Shown here: piece after piece, positions 18,018 through 26,893 of the stretch | How the letters are laid out: the number at the start of each line of letters is the position of its first letter | Position numbering within the stretch: position 1 is the stretch's first letter | Source of the DNA: Flammeovirga sp. OC4 | GTDB taxonomy: Bacteria > Bacteroidota > Bacteroidia > Cytophagales > Flammeovirgaceae | Reading direction: 5' to 3' | Assembly: GCF_000812565.1 (NCBI RefSeq) | Contig: NZ_JTAM01000003.1 | Location: 1-64,000 of the forward strand | DNA: 64,000 nt | Notes under the pieces: model-generated | The model's database searches: none | What the model saw: only the letters and a program-made list of their open reading frames with translations | What the model was told of the DNA's origin: nothing | Program-made: the position numbers and the translations under genes

Positions 18018-18923
18018 TTATTGGCTGATTATTTTTTTTACTGAACCATCTCTATTCAATTTAGCTTCAACAGTAGTCAGAACTTTAGCTCCATAAGCGT
18101 TTATTTGCCTATATTTCATCATCACATTCAAGTACTTTCCTTTTTCGGTGATTAGGGTTCTTACGTGTTCAAAACTGTTAGGATCATTCATGTCTTTTTT
18201 CACATGATCAACAAATACAATAATTGCTCCTTCATCATCTAATAAATCTTCGAGATCTTCTTTTAACTTGATTTCTTCATAAAGGCTCTCTACTCCTTTT
18301 GGATTAAAGTCTTCATCCACTTCAGCTAGCTCATCTCTGGCATCATCAAATTCTTTATCATTCATCAAAGCGATTGCTTTTTCTACCTTTAGTTCATTAT
18401 CAAGTTGAATGACCTTTTTCTCTAAGGCTTCTACTTTCCTTTTACTGTAAGAGGTATCAATCTTCGCAAAATAGACTTTCGTTTTCTTTATGTTCCTTTC
18501 TTTAAGATAGTTCTTTGTCTTAGTGATGTTTTCTTCATTAACTACCACAAACAACTTATCTTTAATAACCTTTACCTGATCTGTTTTAAAATCTTCATCG
18601 ATCAAGTCAATGTATTTTTGGCATGACCCTAACCACTTCTTCTGGAGACAGACTTTTGCATTGATTAAAGCCACTTCATTTAATTCAGTCCTTAAAAGTT
18701 CAACACTATCTGGCTTGTAATCACTCCCAATGACATTCAATTGTAGTTTAGCTTGCGTTAAACTCTCAACTTTACCTTGTTTTATGAACTTTTGAATACT
18801 TACAAATCGGTTTTCATCAAATTGTAATGTGTTTTTTATTTCCCCGGCAAAAAAGAAATAAGATACTGTGCCTATAAATAAAATAATGATGACCCCTAAA
18901 AAATATAAGATAGCCTTTTTCAT
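18018..18923 (-). CDS. Membrane-anchored protein with four internal repeats, unknown function
   Basis: 301 residues. Residues 4-26 form an N-terminal membrane anchor. Four degenerate repeats of about 27 residues, spaced 43-48 residues apart, start near residues 58, 101, 147 and 195; each contains a 'hydrophobic-x-x-IDxDF/Y-x4-V-x-x-L' core (VIGSDYKPDSVELL, LIDEDFKTDQVKVI, KIDTSYSKRKVEAL, EVDEDFNPKGVESL). The C-terminal 65 residues (VKKDMNDPNSFEHV, then YRQINAYGAKVLTTVEAKL) match a small domain often seen in secreted bacterial proteins with 'LkDPdSf' and 'NafGa' motifs. Upstream of csaA in the same transcript. No function can be assigned. Confidence 0.8.
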   Translation of the reverse strand: MKKAILYFLGVIIILFIGTVSYFFFAGEIKNTLQFDENRFVSIQKFIKQGKVESLTQAKLQLNVIGSDYKPDSVELLRTELNEVALINAKVCLQKKWLGSCQKYIDLIDEDFKTDQVKVIKDKLFVVVNEENITKTKNYLKERNIKKTKVYFAKIDTSYSKRKVEALEKKVIQLDNELKVEKAIALMNDKEFDDARDELAEVDEDFNPKGVESLYEEIKLKEDLEDLLDDEGAIIVFVDHVKKDMNDPNSFEHVRTLITEKGKYLNVMMKYRQINAYGAKVLTTVEAKLNRDGSVKKIISQ

Positions 18924-19480
18924 GACAAGTTATGTTAGTTTAATTATTAAGTGATTATATGAACATAAATGCTTACAGCTTGAAAATTAATAAAAAACGT
19001 ATTCAATAAAAAAAACAAAAGTTAGTGAGTTTATTAAGAAAAAATCAACTAACATCAAAAACAAACTCCATGATAATCATATTGAATTCATCTAAGATTG
19101 GGTATTCGCCCTGTCTTTCACTTGTAATAGTAATGTCTGATCAAAAAAATAATTTATAAAAAGTCGATTTTTAATTAAAAATTGAAATAAAATATAATTC
19201 CATTACAATTAATATTTACAAAATAAAAAGGAATAATAAGTAACTATAACATAATTATTAACAATTGTATTTAATGATTTACAACTTTCTAAAAAGTTCC
19301 AAAATTTAATTTACCCCTCTCATAACACAACATAAAAATATTCTTATGAAAGAAAAATGTAATTTTACTTTGGATAATTATAAAAAAACTTGCTATATTT
19401 ATATTATAAAACAGCAATAAGAAATAGTTTTTGGGTTATTAAAGGAATTAAAAAGTCAATGGTTATGCCGTTGACTTTTT
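18924..19480. other. Long AT-rich intergenic region
   Basis: 557 bp with no supported gene. TTTG at 19369-19372, 21 bases, TATATTTA at 19394-19401 could be a plus-strand promoter (one mismatch), which would give an RNA of about 75 nt ending at the hairpin 19450-19480. Otherwise nothing recognisable. Confidence 0.55.
19450..19480 (-). terminator. Terminator after truA
   Basis: A 13-bp stem (AAAAAGTCAATGG with CCGTTGACTTTTT, one G.T) and a 5-base loop. It directly follows the truA stop codon. It is symmetric and could also end a plus-strand transcript. Confidence 0.82.
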
Positions 19481-20278
19481 TTATTTTAATTCATCTTCAT
19501 AGCTAATTGCATTAAGATTTAAACCGGATGCAGGTGCTACATATCCCAAATGTGTTTTATCATCACTATTTTGTAATGCTTTTTTAATATCTTCCAAAGT
19601 CAACTCTCCTTTACCTAACATAAAAAGAGTACCCATCATTAAACGTACTTGATTCCTCATAAATCCTTTGCCGTGAACATGAAAAATATAACTTTTCTCA
19701 GGAAAAAAAGAGGCCGACATTTCATCGTTTTCTCTAATCTCACAATAGTCAATCGTTCTCACTAAAGAGACACCTTCCTTAGGTTGTTTACAAAAACGAC
19801 CAAAATAATGTTCACCCTCATAAAGTTTTGCCCCTTCTTTCATCAATTCTAAATCCAAATCATGTGTTATATTTGTCATAAAGGGTGCACTGAAAGGATG
19901 GTTTTTAGCCCCAAAAGAGAATAGGTATTGATACTCTTTCCTTTTTGAGCTTTGAATAATATTGAACTCATCCCCTACTTTTTGAATCGACAAAGCTCTA
20001 ATATCATTGGGTAAGTTTTTATTAAACAACTCGAAAAATTCCTCTTCGTTTAACTCCTCCCACACAAACAATTCAAAGGCTGAGTGATTAGCAGACACGT
20101 AAGTATCAGTTCGTGAAGTTCCTAACGTTTTAAATTTCACTTCACCTCCCAGAACAAAGTTGATCGTCTTGTTGATCATTCCCTGAACTGTTTTCAAACC
20201 AGGTTGTACCATCCAACCGTGAAACCTATATCCTATATACTGTACCTCAATTAAATAATTATGTCTTTGTTTTTTCAT
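19481..20278 (-). CDS. truA: TruA-family tRNA pseudouridine synthase (divergent paralog)
   Basis: A 265-residue TruA-like enzyme; TruA converts U38-40 of tRNA anticodon arms to pseudouridine. The fold signature YLIEVQYIGYRFHGWMVQPGLKTVQGMI and the catalytic Asp58 in SRTDTYVSAN are visible, as are HVHGKGFMRNQVRLMMGTL and GLNLNAISYE near the C-terminus. The usual GRTDxGVHA box is altered (G to S, VHA to VSA), as in a second TruA-like paralog found in many Bacteroidota. The gene symbol is therefore tentative; the canonical truA may lie elsewhere. Confidence 0.82.
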   Translation of the reverse strand: MKKQRHNYLIEVQYIGYRFHGWMVQPGLKTVQGMINKTINFVLGGEVKFKTLGTSRTDTYVSANHSAFELFVWEELNEEEFFELFNKNLPNDIRALSIQKVGDEFNIIQSSKRKEYQYLFSFGAKNHPFSAPFMTNITHDLDLELMKEGAKLYEGEHYFGRFCKQPKEGVSLVRTIDYCEIRENDEMSASFFPEKSYIFHVHGKGFMRNQVRLMMGTLFMLGKGELTLEDIKKALQNSDDKTHLGYVAPASGLNLNAISYEDELK

Positions 20279-20377
20279 GAGTTAAATTAATTCACAATAG
20301 TTAGGAACTATCTGCTGTCAGTCCACTAACCTCAGCTGTTTTTCTTACGTTTTTATAATTAAAAAAATATTTTCAGT

Positions 20378-20893
20378 ATGGTAAAATTAATAGATGGCAG
20401 CCAAATCTTTGGTACTTTGTGGGAAATATATTTAGAAGCTTTTTCTCCTGCTGAAAGACGTTCTAGAAAAGACCTTATTGATACAATGGAACTGAAGAAT
20501 TACTTCTTCAATGGTATACAATTCAAAGGAAATAACTGCGGATTGGTAGGTTTCTGGTTTTTTGATGAATTCATTTATATAGAATACCTAGCAATGAAGT
20601 CTTCAACGAGGGGTTCTGGTGCTGGAAGTAAATTTTTGGAGCACTTTAAAAATATATTTGGGAAAAGGAGAATTATACTGGAAGTTGAACACCCTGTTAC
20701 TAACATGCAGATAAGAAGGGTCAACTTTTACAAGAGAAATGGTTTCTTCTATAACAAAGGTTCTTTTATTCAACCACAATACAACGAAGAAATCAAAGAA
20801 GATGTTGAATTAAATATAATGTCGTACCCTAAAAAATTGGAGAAAGAAGAATTAGCAAAGGTTAAAGAAATTCTTTTCGAAAGAGTATATTAA
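20378..20893 (+). CDS. GNAT-family N-acetyltransferase
   Basis: A 171-residue protein with the GNAT core: FIYIEYLAMKSSTRGSGAGSKFL (beta-4, then the R-G-x-G-A acetyl-CoA pyrophosphate loop near residue 80), IILEVEHPV and NFYKRNGFFYN. Substrate unknown. It is a single gene diverging from truA across 99 bp and converging on the YhdH-type oxidoreductase gene through a shared hairpin. Confidence 0.85.
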   Translation: MVKLIDGSQIFGTLWEIYLEAFSPAERRSRKDLIDTMELKNYFFNGIQFKGNNCGLVGFWFFDEFIYIEYLAMKSSTRGSGAGSKFLEHFKNIFGKRRIILEVEHPVTNMQIRRVNFYKRNGFFYNKGSFIQPQYNEEIKEDVELNIMSYPKKLEKEELAKVKEILFERVY

Positions 20894-20895
20894 AA

Positions 20896-20929
20896 AAAGG
20901 TCGTCTTTAGTTAATTAAAGACGACCTTT
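20896..20929 (-). terminator. Convergent terminator, GNAT / oxidoreductase
   Basis: A perfect 14-bp stem (AAAGGTCGTCTTTA with its complement) and a 6-base loop. The better T-tract (seven T) is on the minus strand, serving the oxidoreductase; the plus side has a weaker T-rich tail. Confidence 0.85.
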
Positions 20930-20933
20930 GTAT

Positions 20934-21920
20934 TTATAATTTCACCAGTACTCTACCGCTCACCTGACCTTTAAAAATTGCATTAATTTTATCATCAAGA
21001 CCTTCTAGAGTAACTTCTTCAGAGATTTCTTCTAAATTATTTGGCAACCAATCCTTTCCAATATTCTCCCAGACTACAATTCTCTCCTCTCTTGGGAAAT
21101 TTTGAGAATCAATACCAATAAGGCTTACCCCTCTTAAAATAAATGGAAATACATTTAATGGTAAATCAAATGACGCTGCGTTTCCACAACAAGTCACAAC
21201 TCCTAGTGGGTTTGTGGCTTTGATGGCTGTTGCAAGAAAGTTTCCACCTACTGTATCAATAACCCCTGCAAATTGTGGCTTTAATAATGGTCTTTCACTG
21301 CCTTCTAAAAATGACTCTCTAGACATGACTTCAGTAGCACCAATACCTTTTAAGTAGTCTACTTTATCAGCTTTACCAGTAACGGTAACAACAGAATATC
21401 CTAACTTATTTAAGATACTAACAGCAATACTACCTACTCCGCCAGTCGCACCAGTGACAAGTACGTTACCATCATTTGGAGCTACTTTGTCAATTAGTTT
21501 ATAAACAGACATTGCAGCTGTAAGGCCCGCTGTACCCATCATCATACTTGACTTAGCATCTAACCCTTTTGGCATTGGAATAACCCATGATGCTGGAACT
21601 TGAATGTACTCAGAAAAACCTCCCCAAGTATTCATCCCTAAATCATAACTTGTTACGATTACTTCATCTCCTTCTTTAAAATCAGAAGATTTACTAGATA
21701 CTACAGTTCCTGAAGCGTCGATTCCTGGAGTATGAGGATAATTTTTTGTTACACCTGGCTTACCTAATGCTGAAAGTGCATCTTTATAATTCAGAGACGA
21801 ATAAGCAACTTTTACTAATACTTCACCTTCAGGAAGGTCACCTATTTGTTTGGTTTGAATGGAAGTTGAAAATTCTTTTTCAGCAACTTTTTCTGATACA
21901 AAAGCTCTAAATGATGTCAT
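20934..21920 (-). CDS. YhdH/YhfP-type NADPH-dependent oxidoreductase (AcuI-like)
   Basis: A 328-residue zinc-free medium-chain dehydrogenase/reductase. Characteristic segments are VAYSSLNYKDALSALGKPGV, HTPGIDASGTV, GMNTWGGFSEYIQVPA, GTAGLTAAMSV and the Rossmann motif VTGATGGVGSIAVSIL. The family includes acrylyl-CoA reductases (AcuI) and quinone oxidoreductases; the sequence does not decide between them. No zinc-binding Cys cluster is seen. Monocistronic. Confidence 0.9.
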   Translation of the reverse strand: MTSFRAFVSEKVAEKEFSTSIQTKQIGDLPEGEVLVKVAYSSLNYKDALSALGKPGVTKNYPHTPGIDASGTVVSSKSSDFKEGDEVIVTSYDLGMNTWGGFSEYIQVPASWVIPMPKGLDAKSSMMMGTAGLTAAMSVYKLIDKVAPNDGNVLVTGATGGVGSIAVSILNKLGYSVVTVTGKADKVDYLKGIGATEVMSRESFLEGSERPLLKPQFAGVIDTVGGNFLATAIKATNPLGVVTCCGNAASFDLPLNVFPFILRGVSLIGIDSQNFPREERIVVWENIGKDWLPNNLEEISEEVTLEGLDDKINAIFKGQVSGRVLVKL

Positions 21921-22084
21921 AAACTAATTCGATAAATAATTATGGTTAATATTTATCGCAATGTAGTTGAGTGAACCTAAAAAAAAGGTGACAAAAGCAG
22001 GTGTTTACTTTACTTCTTACATTTATTATATTAATAATATTTATTGTACTATAAAAAATATACAATCGATGTGTATCAAAAAAA

Positions 22085-22579
22085 TTAATTTTCTTCAATA
22101 TTCTTTTTAGGGTATTCGTAAAACAACTCTTTACCTTTACCTAGGTTTTTCCAAGAGTTAGCATTCTCAAACTCAATAGCAACTACACCAGATGTTGGAA
22201 TATTTTCGAGATAATCATCGGGTAAAAAATGATTTCTCAAATCTGTAATAGCCGGATTGTGAATGACCAACATAATATCCTGAATATGATCATCAAAGTC
22301 ATTGATAATTTCTAGAATCTCATCATAAAATGCTTCATAAAAATCTTTCTCAAAATGCAACTTCTTACTCAGTGTTTCAGCAACTTTTTCAGCTGTCACT
22401 TTCGTTCTTTTAGCAGGAGAACTAATTATAAGCTCTGGTTTTATCGACTTTTCGAATAAAATCTCTGAGATTTTTACAATATCATTCTTCCCTCTGCTGT
22501 TTAAAGGACGGTCAAAATCAGAAATGATTGGATTTTTCCAACTTGACTTTCCATGACGCATTAATATTAACCTCTTCAA
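22085..22579 (-). CDS. sixA: SixA-like histidine phosphatase
   Basis: A 164-residue phosphohistidine phosphatase-like protein. The catalytic RHG sits at residues 8-10 in LILMRHGKSSW; SSPAKRTKVTAEKVAE carries the second Arg and VIHNPAI the second His. The start codon is TTG: a later ATG at residue 7 would remove the first beta strand. E. coli SixA acts on His-phosphorylated proteins; the target here is unknown. Single gene, with divergent spacing of about 240 bp to the PorV/PorQ-like gene. Confidence 0.88.
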   Translation of the reverse strand: MKRLILMRHGKSSWKNPIISDFDRPLNSRGKNDIVKISEILFEKSIKPELIISSPAKRTKVTAEKVAETLSKKLHFEKDFYEAFYDEILEIINDFDDHIQDIMLVIHNPAITDLRNHFLPDDYLENIPTSGVVAIEFENANSWKNLGKGKELFYEYPKKNIEEN

Positions 22580-22645
22580 TTTCTCTTAATCTTTATTTTA
22601 TACTAAATTACTTCTGTTTTTTTTATAAAAAAACCCGATAGGCGT

Positions 22646-22653
22646 TATATTTG
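22646..22653 (+). promoter_or_regulatory. Promoter -7 element for the PorV/PorQ-like gene
   Basis: TATATTTG, a perfect TAnnTTTG match, with a T-rich -33 region (TTTT, 21 bases upstream). It implies a leader of about 155 nt before the TTG start at 22817. Confidence 0.5.
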
Positions 22654-22816
22654 ATATTGTTAAATAAGTTTAAGGACTTAAGTGAGTAATTATACTACAA
22701 AATCAATATTAGCAATAAGATAGGTTCAACAATTGAGTTGGTGTCATCTGATCACTCTACCAAGACCTTCAAGCAAATATTAATTTCTCAATTTTATTAA
22801 AACTTTATCTATTCAA

Positions 22817-23977
22817 TTGGTTCAAATTCTTAAATACCTACTAGGTTCAATCCTCCTATTCACTTGCTGTATTACTGATCTATTTGCTCAAGTAGAGACT
22901 CCAAAATATGTCAATGAATATCTAGCCATTGGCGTTGGTGCAAAGGCCTTAGCTATGGGAAATTCCCAAACTGAATTGGTCGATGATGCAACATCAGGGT
23001 ATTGGAACCCTGCTGGATTATTGAATATTGAAGACAAATATACAGTCTCGTTAATGCATGCTCAGTATTTTGCTGGAATTGCCAACTATGATTTTGTAGG
23101 ATTTGCCACAAAAATTGACGACCGATCAGCCTTAGGTATTTCTGCCATTCGTTTTGGCGTTGATGACATACCCGACACCCGCTATTTATTTGATCAAGAC
23201 GGAACACTTAATTGGGATAATGTTCAAAGTTTTTCGGCTTCTGATTATGCTTTCTTATTTTCTTATGCTAGAAAATTCCCTCAACTACCTAATATCCAAT
23301 TTGGAGCAAATGCCAAAATCATTTATAGAAATGCTGGACAATTTGCTAATGCATGGGGCTTCGGTTTAGACTTTGGGTTTCAATGGGCAAAAGATAATTG
23401 GAAAATCGGAGTTACTGCTAAAGATATTACGGGTACCTATAATATCTGGACTTATAACCCTGCCACTTATTATGATGTATTTGCTTCAACTGGAAATACG
23501 ATTCCTGACAATTCAATTGAAGCTGCTACTCCACGATTAATTATAGGATTAGCAAAACACTTCCCTTTGTGGAAACGAAGTCAATTGGAAGATGCTGAAG
23601 AACTAATGGGGTTACTTGTTTCCATAGGTACTGATCTTACTTTTGATGGACAAAGAAATACTGTTATTAGAAGTGAATTAATGAGTGTAGACCCGCATGC
23701 AGGACTTGAGCTTCATTATCAAAAAATGATTTTTCTTCGAGGCGGAATATCCCAATTTCAGTATATCAAGGAATTTGATGGCTCCGAAACACTAGAGTAC
23801 CTCCCTAGTTTTGGAGCAGGTTTAGCCTTCAAAGGATTTACTGTTGACTATGCTCTCACGAATATTGGAGACATCTCAACAGCCTCTCTATATTCTCATA
23901 TTTTCAGTTTAAAAGTAAATTTTGGGCATTCTATTAAGCGTACAGTAAATACTCCAAAAAGCGACAAATACTACTAA
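22817..23977 (+). CDS. PorV/PorQ-family outer-membrane beta-barrel protein
   Basis: A 386-residue FadL-like barrel. A signal peptide ends near residue 24 (ITDLFA-Q). The mature start matches the PorV/PorQ family: YLAIGVGAKALAMGNSQTELVDDATSGYWNPAGL. PorV and PorQ shuttle or process cargo of the type IX secretion system at the outer membrane; this paralog's job is not determined. The start is TTG at 22817; the in-frame upstream stop is close and no ATG is available. It leads a plus-strand series with two TPR proteins. Confidence 0.85.
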   Translation: MVQILKYLLGSILLFTCCITDLFAQVETPKYVNEYLAIGVGAKALAMGNSQTELVDDATSGYWNPAGLLNIEDKYTVSLMHAQYFAGIANYDFVGFATKIDDRSALGISAIRFGVDDIPDTRYLFDQDGTLNWDNVQSFSASDYAFLFSYARKFPQLPNIQFGANAKIIYRNAGQFANAWGFGLDFGFQWAKDNWKIGVTAKDITGTYNIWTYNPATYYDVFASTGNTIPDNSIEAATPRLIIGLAKHFPLWKRSQLEDAEELMGLLVSIGTDLTFDGQRNTVIRSELMSVDPHAGLELHYQKMIFLRGGISQFQYIKEFDGSETLEYLPSFGAGLAFKGFTVDYALTNIGDISTASLYSHIFSLKVNFGHSIKRTVNTPKSDKYY

Positions 23978-24010
23978 ATCGTTAATATTCAGTCACATTA
24001 ATTATTAAAA

Positions 24011-24043
24011 TTTGGTAAATCTTGTGTTTATTTAGTAAAATTG
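24011..24043 (+). promoter_or_regulatory. Putative promoter for the TPR gene
   Basis: TTTG, 21 bases, TAAAATTG (one mismatch to TAnnTTTG), ending 37 bp before the ATG at 24081. Confidence 0.45.
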
Positions 24044-24080
24044 CATTAGTGATGTTATTACTGCATTTTTTTTATTACTG

Positions 24081-25133
24081 ATGAAATCTACTTACTTACT
24101 TATACTAATTACTATCAAATTTACTGTACTACATATTGGACTGAGTATAACAAACTGCATAGCTCAAGAATTTGACGCACCTAAAATTGAAATCTCTCAG
24201 GATAATAATTCCAACAGTAACAAATGTAAATCTCTTTTTGAGGTCAATAATACCTTACAGAAAGATCCACTGAATTCTAATGCCTTATTTTTAAGGGGTA
24301 AGATAAAAATTGAGATGGGTGCTTTTAAAGGTGCTCAAACAGACTTGACTCTTGCTTTAAGAGATTACAGATCCAAAAATCGTATAGAAATTTATTACCT
24401 TAGAGGGCTATCCTACTACATGGAAAATGACTTTCTAAATGCTATTTCCGATTTTGATAGCGTAATTTTTATTCAACCTCATCATATAGACGCACTCTGG
24501 AAAAAGGCCCAATCCTATTATTTTTTAGGAGCTAATGAAGAAGCTATATCGCTATTAGATAACATCACCAGAATCAACCCTGACAATCCAATTACATGGC
24601 ATGATTTGGGAGCGTTGTATTATAAGAACGAAATGCTTGACAAAGCAAAAGACTGCTTTACTAAATCATTAATACTTAATCCTCAATTATCCATCTCGTA
24701 TAATCATAGAGGTATTATTTATGAAAACCAGAAGCAATATTCATTAGCTTTTGATGATTTCACTAGAGCAATTCAGTATGACAGTACCTATGTAGATGCA
24801 TACAATAACAGAGGTTTGATTTATATGCATTTTGAAGATTACAGCCAAGCTGAAAGCGACTTTTCAGATGCAATATTACATAGTAAAGATACAGCCAAAG
24901 AAGCACTAAATAATAGAGCATTAGCAAGATGCATCCTTGGAAATTATGAAGAAAGCCTTGACGATATTAACGACCTTATCGATAACTTCCCTTTTTATTC
25001 GCAAGCCTATATTACAAGAGGCGATATCAAGGAATATATGCATGATGACAGCGGAGCTTGCTCTGATTGGCAAAAAGCTGCGGAACTCGGCAATTTGATT
25101 GGGATTCAATACACCCAATCTGCATGCCATTAA
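24081..25133 (+). CDS. Secreted TPR-repeat protein
   Basis: 350 residues with an N-terminal hydrophobic export signal (cleavage likely near ITNCIA-Q, residue ~28), followed by about eight tetratricopeptide repeats across residues 50-330 (for example ALFLRGKIKIEMGAFKGA, YYLRGLSYYMENDFLNAI, TWHDLGALYYKNEMLDKA, SYNHRGIIYENQKQYSLA). It is probably a periplasmic scaffold. It lies 103 bp after the PorV/PorQ-like gene and 11 bp before the TPR/PD40 gene, so it is cotranscribed at least with the latter. Confidence 0.85.
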   Translation: MKSTYLLILITIKFTVLHIGLSITNCIAQEFDAPKIEISQDNNSNSNKCKSLFEVNNTLQKDPLNSNALFLRGKIKIEMGAFKGAQTDLTLALRDYRSKNRIEIYYLRGLSYYMENDFLNAISDFDSVIFIQPHHIDALWKKAQSYYFLGANEEAISLLDNITRINPDNPITWHDLGALYYKNEMLDKAKDCFTKSLILNPQLSISYNHRGIIYENQKQYSLAFDDFTRAIQYDSTYVDAYNNRGLIYMHFEDYSQAESDFSDAILHSKDTAKEALNNRALARCILGNYEESLDDINDLIDNFPFYSQAYITRGDIKEYMHDDSGACSDWQKAAELGNLIGIQYTQSACH

Positions 25134-25144
25134 AAAACTAGACA

Positions 25145-26659
25145 ATGAAGCATTTTTTTTTATTCATCTATTTTTTATTTCTAGTAAACTTTACCTGGTC
25201 TCAAGAAGTAACTAATGATAGCGTAACCTACACTGAAAATTTAGTCTCTCTTAATGACAATGATATGACCTTTGTGAAAAGGCTTATAGAATTAGGAGAC
25301 AGTCTTTTCTTTGAACTAAAACAACCTGACGAAGCGTTCAAATACTACTTTGGTGGATATGATTATTTGGTCAACGACGCTGAACTCAACTTAAAGATTG
25401 GACAATGTTATTTAGCATCTGTCACTGAAGAAAAATCGCTTGCCATACCCTACTTTTTAAAAGCCTTAGCACTTAATCATGGGCTAAAAGATCCTGAATT
25501 ATATTATAATTTAGGACAAGCCTACCATTATGATGGGCAATGGGATAAAGCTTTAACCTACTATAAGAAGGCAAAGCTAAATATGAAAAATAGCGAAATG
25601 CGTAAAGTCAATAAAAGAATTGAAGAGGTCATTTATGGAAAAAAAGCTTATGCTAATCCACAAAAAAATATAATTGTAAGGAATTTAGGTCCACAAGTAA
25701 ACTCTAAATATTCAGATTTTTGCCCACTCATTGACGCAGCAGAAAGGGACCTTTATTTTACAAGTAGAAGACATGAATTCAGGTCCGACAATCCTGATAT
25801 AAGAACACACCTGTATGAAAGCATCTATTTTAGCCAAAGAAAGGATTTCAAAAATTGGACGACGCCCTACCCTTCAGGACATCCATTAAATGACGATGGA
25901 CATACTGCTACAGTTTCTATTTCAATGGATGGAAGTGAAATGATTCTCTACAGAGAAGGCCACCTATGGATTTCTTATAAAGAAGATACTTCTTGGTCAA
26001 AACCAAAAAAACTCCCCAATACGATCAACAGCGTCTATGTAGAAACTTCGGCCTGTTTAAATTATAGTATGGATACACTCTACTATGTCAGTAGTAACGA
26101 AGACCTCTCAATGGGTGGTTTAGATATTTTCATGTCTGTAAAAGGGCAAGATGGAAGATGGAAAAGAGGCAAAACGCTAGGACATGTGATTAATACAGAA
26201 TATGACGAAGAAGGTGTGGCTTTATCGAGAGATGGAAATACGTTGTATTTTAGTTCCAGAGGACATGATTCCATGGGGGGATATGATGTTTTTAAATCTA
26301 CGAAAGACTTTCAAGGAAACTGGAGTACACCTGTCAATTTGGGAGCTCCAATTAACTCTCCGCATGACGATGTCTATTTTATGATGAGAGCCAATGGAAG
26401 ACACGCCTATTATTCTTCCTCAAGAAAAGGAGGGTATGGTGAAAAAGACATCTACAGAATCACAATCATAGACCATAAGAAAGAATTTTCTCTTGCAAAA
26501 AAAGATATTGACTTTTTACTCTTAAACAAAGATTCTATTAATACTAGACATACACCAAGTGATATTGATCATCTGAAAGAAGTTAGAGAAACAGCATTAA
26601 ATGCAACTGTAGATATGCTGAAAACTTTATTCCAAGTTTCAACTTCTCAAATAGAATAA
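25145..26659 (+). CDS. Secreted TPR plus PD40 beta-propeller protein (PorE-like without OmpA domain)
   Basis: 504 residues. Signal peptide at residues 1-19 (FTWS-Q). TPRs occupy about 45-155; PD40/WD40-like strands with 'LYFTSRR', 'MDTLYYVSSNED', 'GNTLYFSSRGHDSMGGYDVFKS' and 'YYSSSRKGGYGEKDIY' cover about 195-440. The TPR-PD40 order is that of the type IX secretion protein PorE and relatives, but the usual C-terminal OmpA-like peptidoglycan-binding domain is absent; the last 60 residues are helical. A link to type IX secretion or envelope organisation is inferred from this architecture and the PorV/PorQ-like neighbour. Confidence 0.82.
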   Translation: MKHFFLFIYFLFLVNFTWSQEVTNDSVTYTENLVSLNDNDMTFVKRLIELGDSLFFELKQPDEAFKYYFGGYDYLVNDAELNLKIGQCYLASVTEEKSLAIPYFLKALALNHGLKDPELYYNLGQAYHYDGQWDKALTYYKKAKLNMKNSEMRKVNKRIEEVIYGKKAYANPQKNIIVRNLGPQVNSKYSDFCPLIDAAERDLYFTSRRHEFRSDNPDIRTHLYESIYFSQRKDFKNWTTPYPSGHPLNDDGHTATVSISMDGSEMILYREGHLWISYKEDTSWSKPKKLPNTINSVYVETSACLNYSMDTLYYVSSNEDLSMGGLDIFMSVKGQDGRWKRGKTLGHVINTEYDEEGVALSRDGNTLYFSSRGHDSMGGYDVFKSTKDFQGNWSTPVNLGAPINSPHDDVYFMMRANGRHAYYSSSRKGGYGEKDIYRITIIDHKKEFSLAKKDIDFLLLNKDSINTRHTPSDIDHLKEVRETALNATVDMLKTLFQVSTSQIE

Positions 26660-26866
26660 ACCAAAAATTTAAAAGTTTTGGGTTATCTGTAATAAGTAAA
26701 ATTTGGTCATACTTTTAATTTCACACCATTCGATTATTACATATTCAACCCATCATTTCATTCAAAATTAGTTAAACAAAAAATTTCAGCTCCACAATTA
26801 CCATTATAGTAGCACTTAATAAAGAATTATTTTGAAGTAAAAAGTGGTGTGTAAACATGAAGTTGT

Positions 26867-26874
26867 TATTTTTG
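26867..26874 (+). promoter_or_regulatory. Promoter -7 element of the PTPS-like gene
   Basis: TATTTTTG, a perfect TAnnTTTG match, 19 bp before the ATG at 26894. The -33 box is not clear. Confidence 0.55.
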
Positions 26875-26893
26875 CACTTCAAATTGAAACATT

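Noticed and set aside
17719-18096. 125-codon plus-strand frame across csaA
   Set aside because: Antisense to csaA and the downstream repeat protein; no support.
20284-20320. Short inverted repeat ATAGTT-AGG-AACTAT between truA and the GNAT gene as an operator
   Set aside because: Only 6-bp arms in AT-rich DNA, single occurrence, no promoter context; likely chance.
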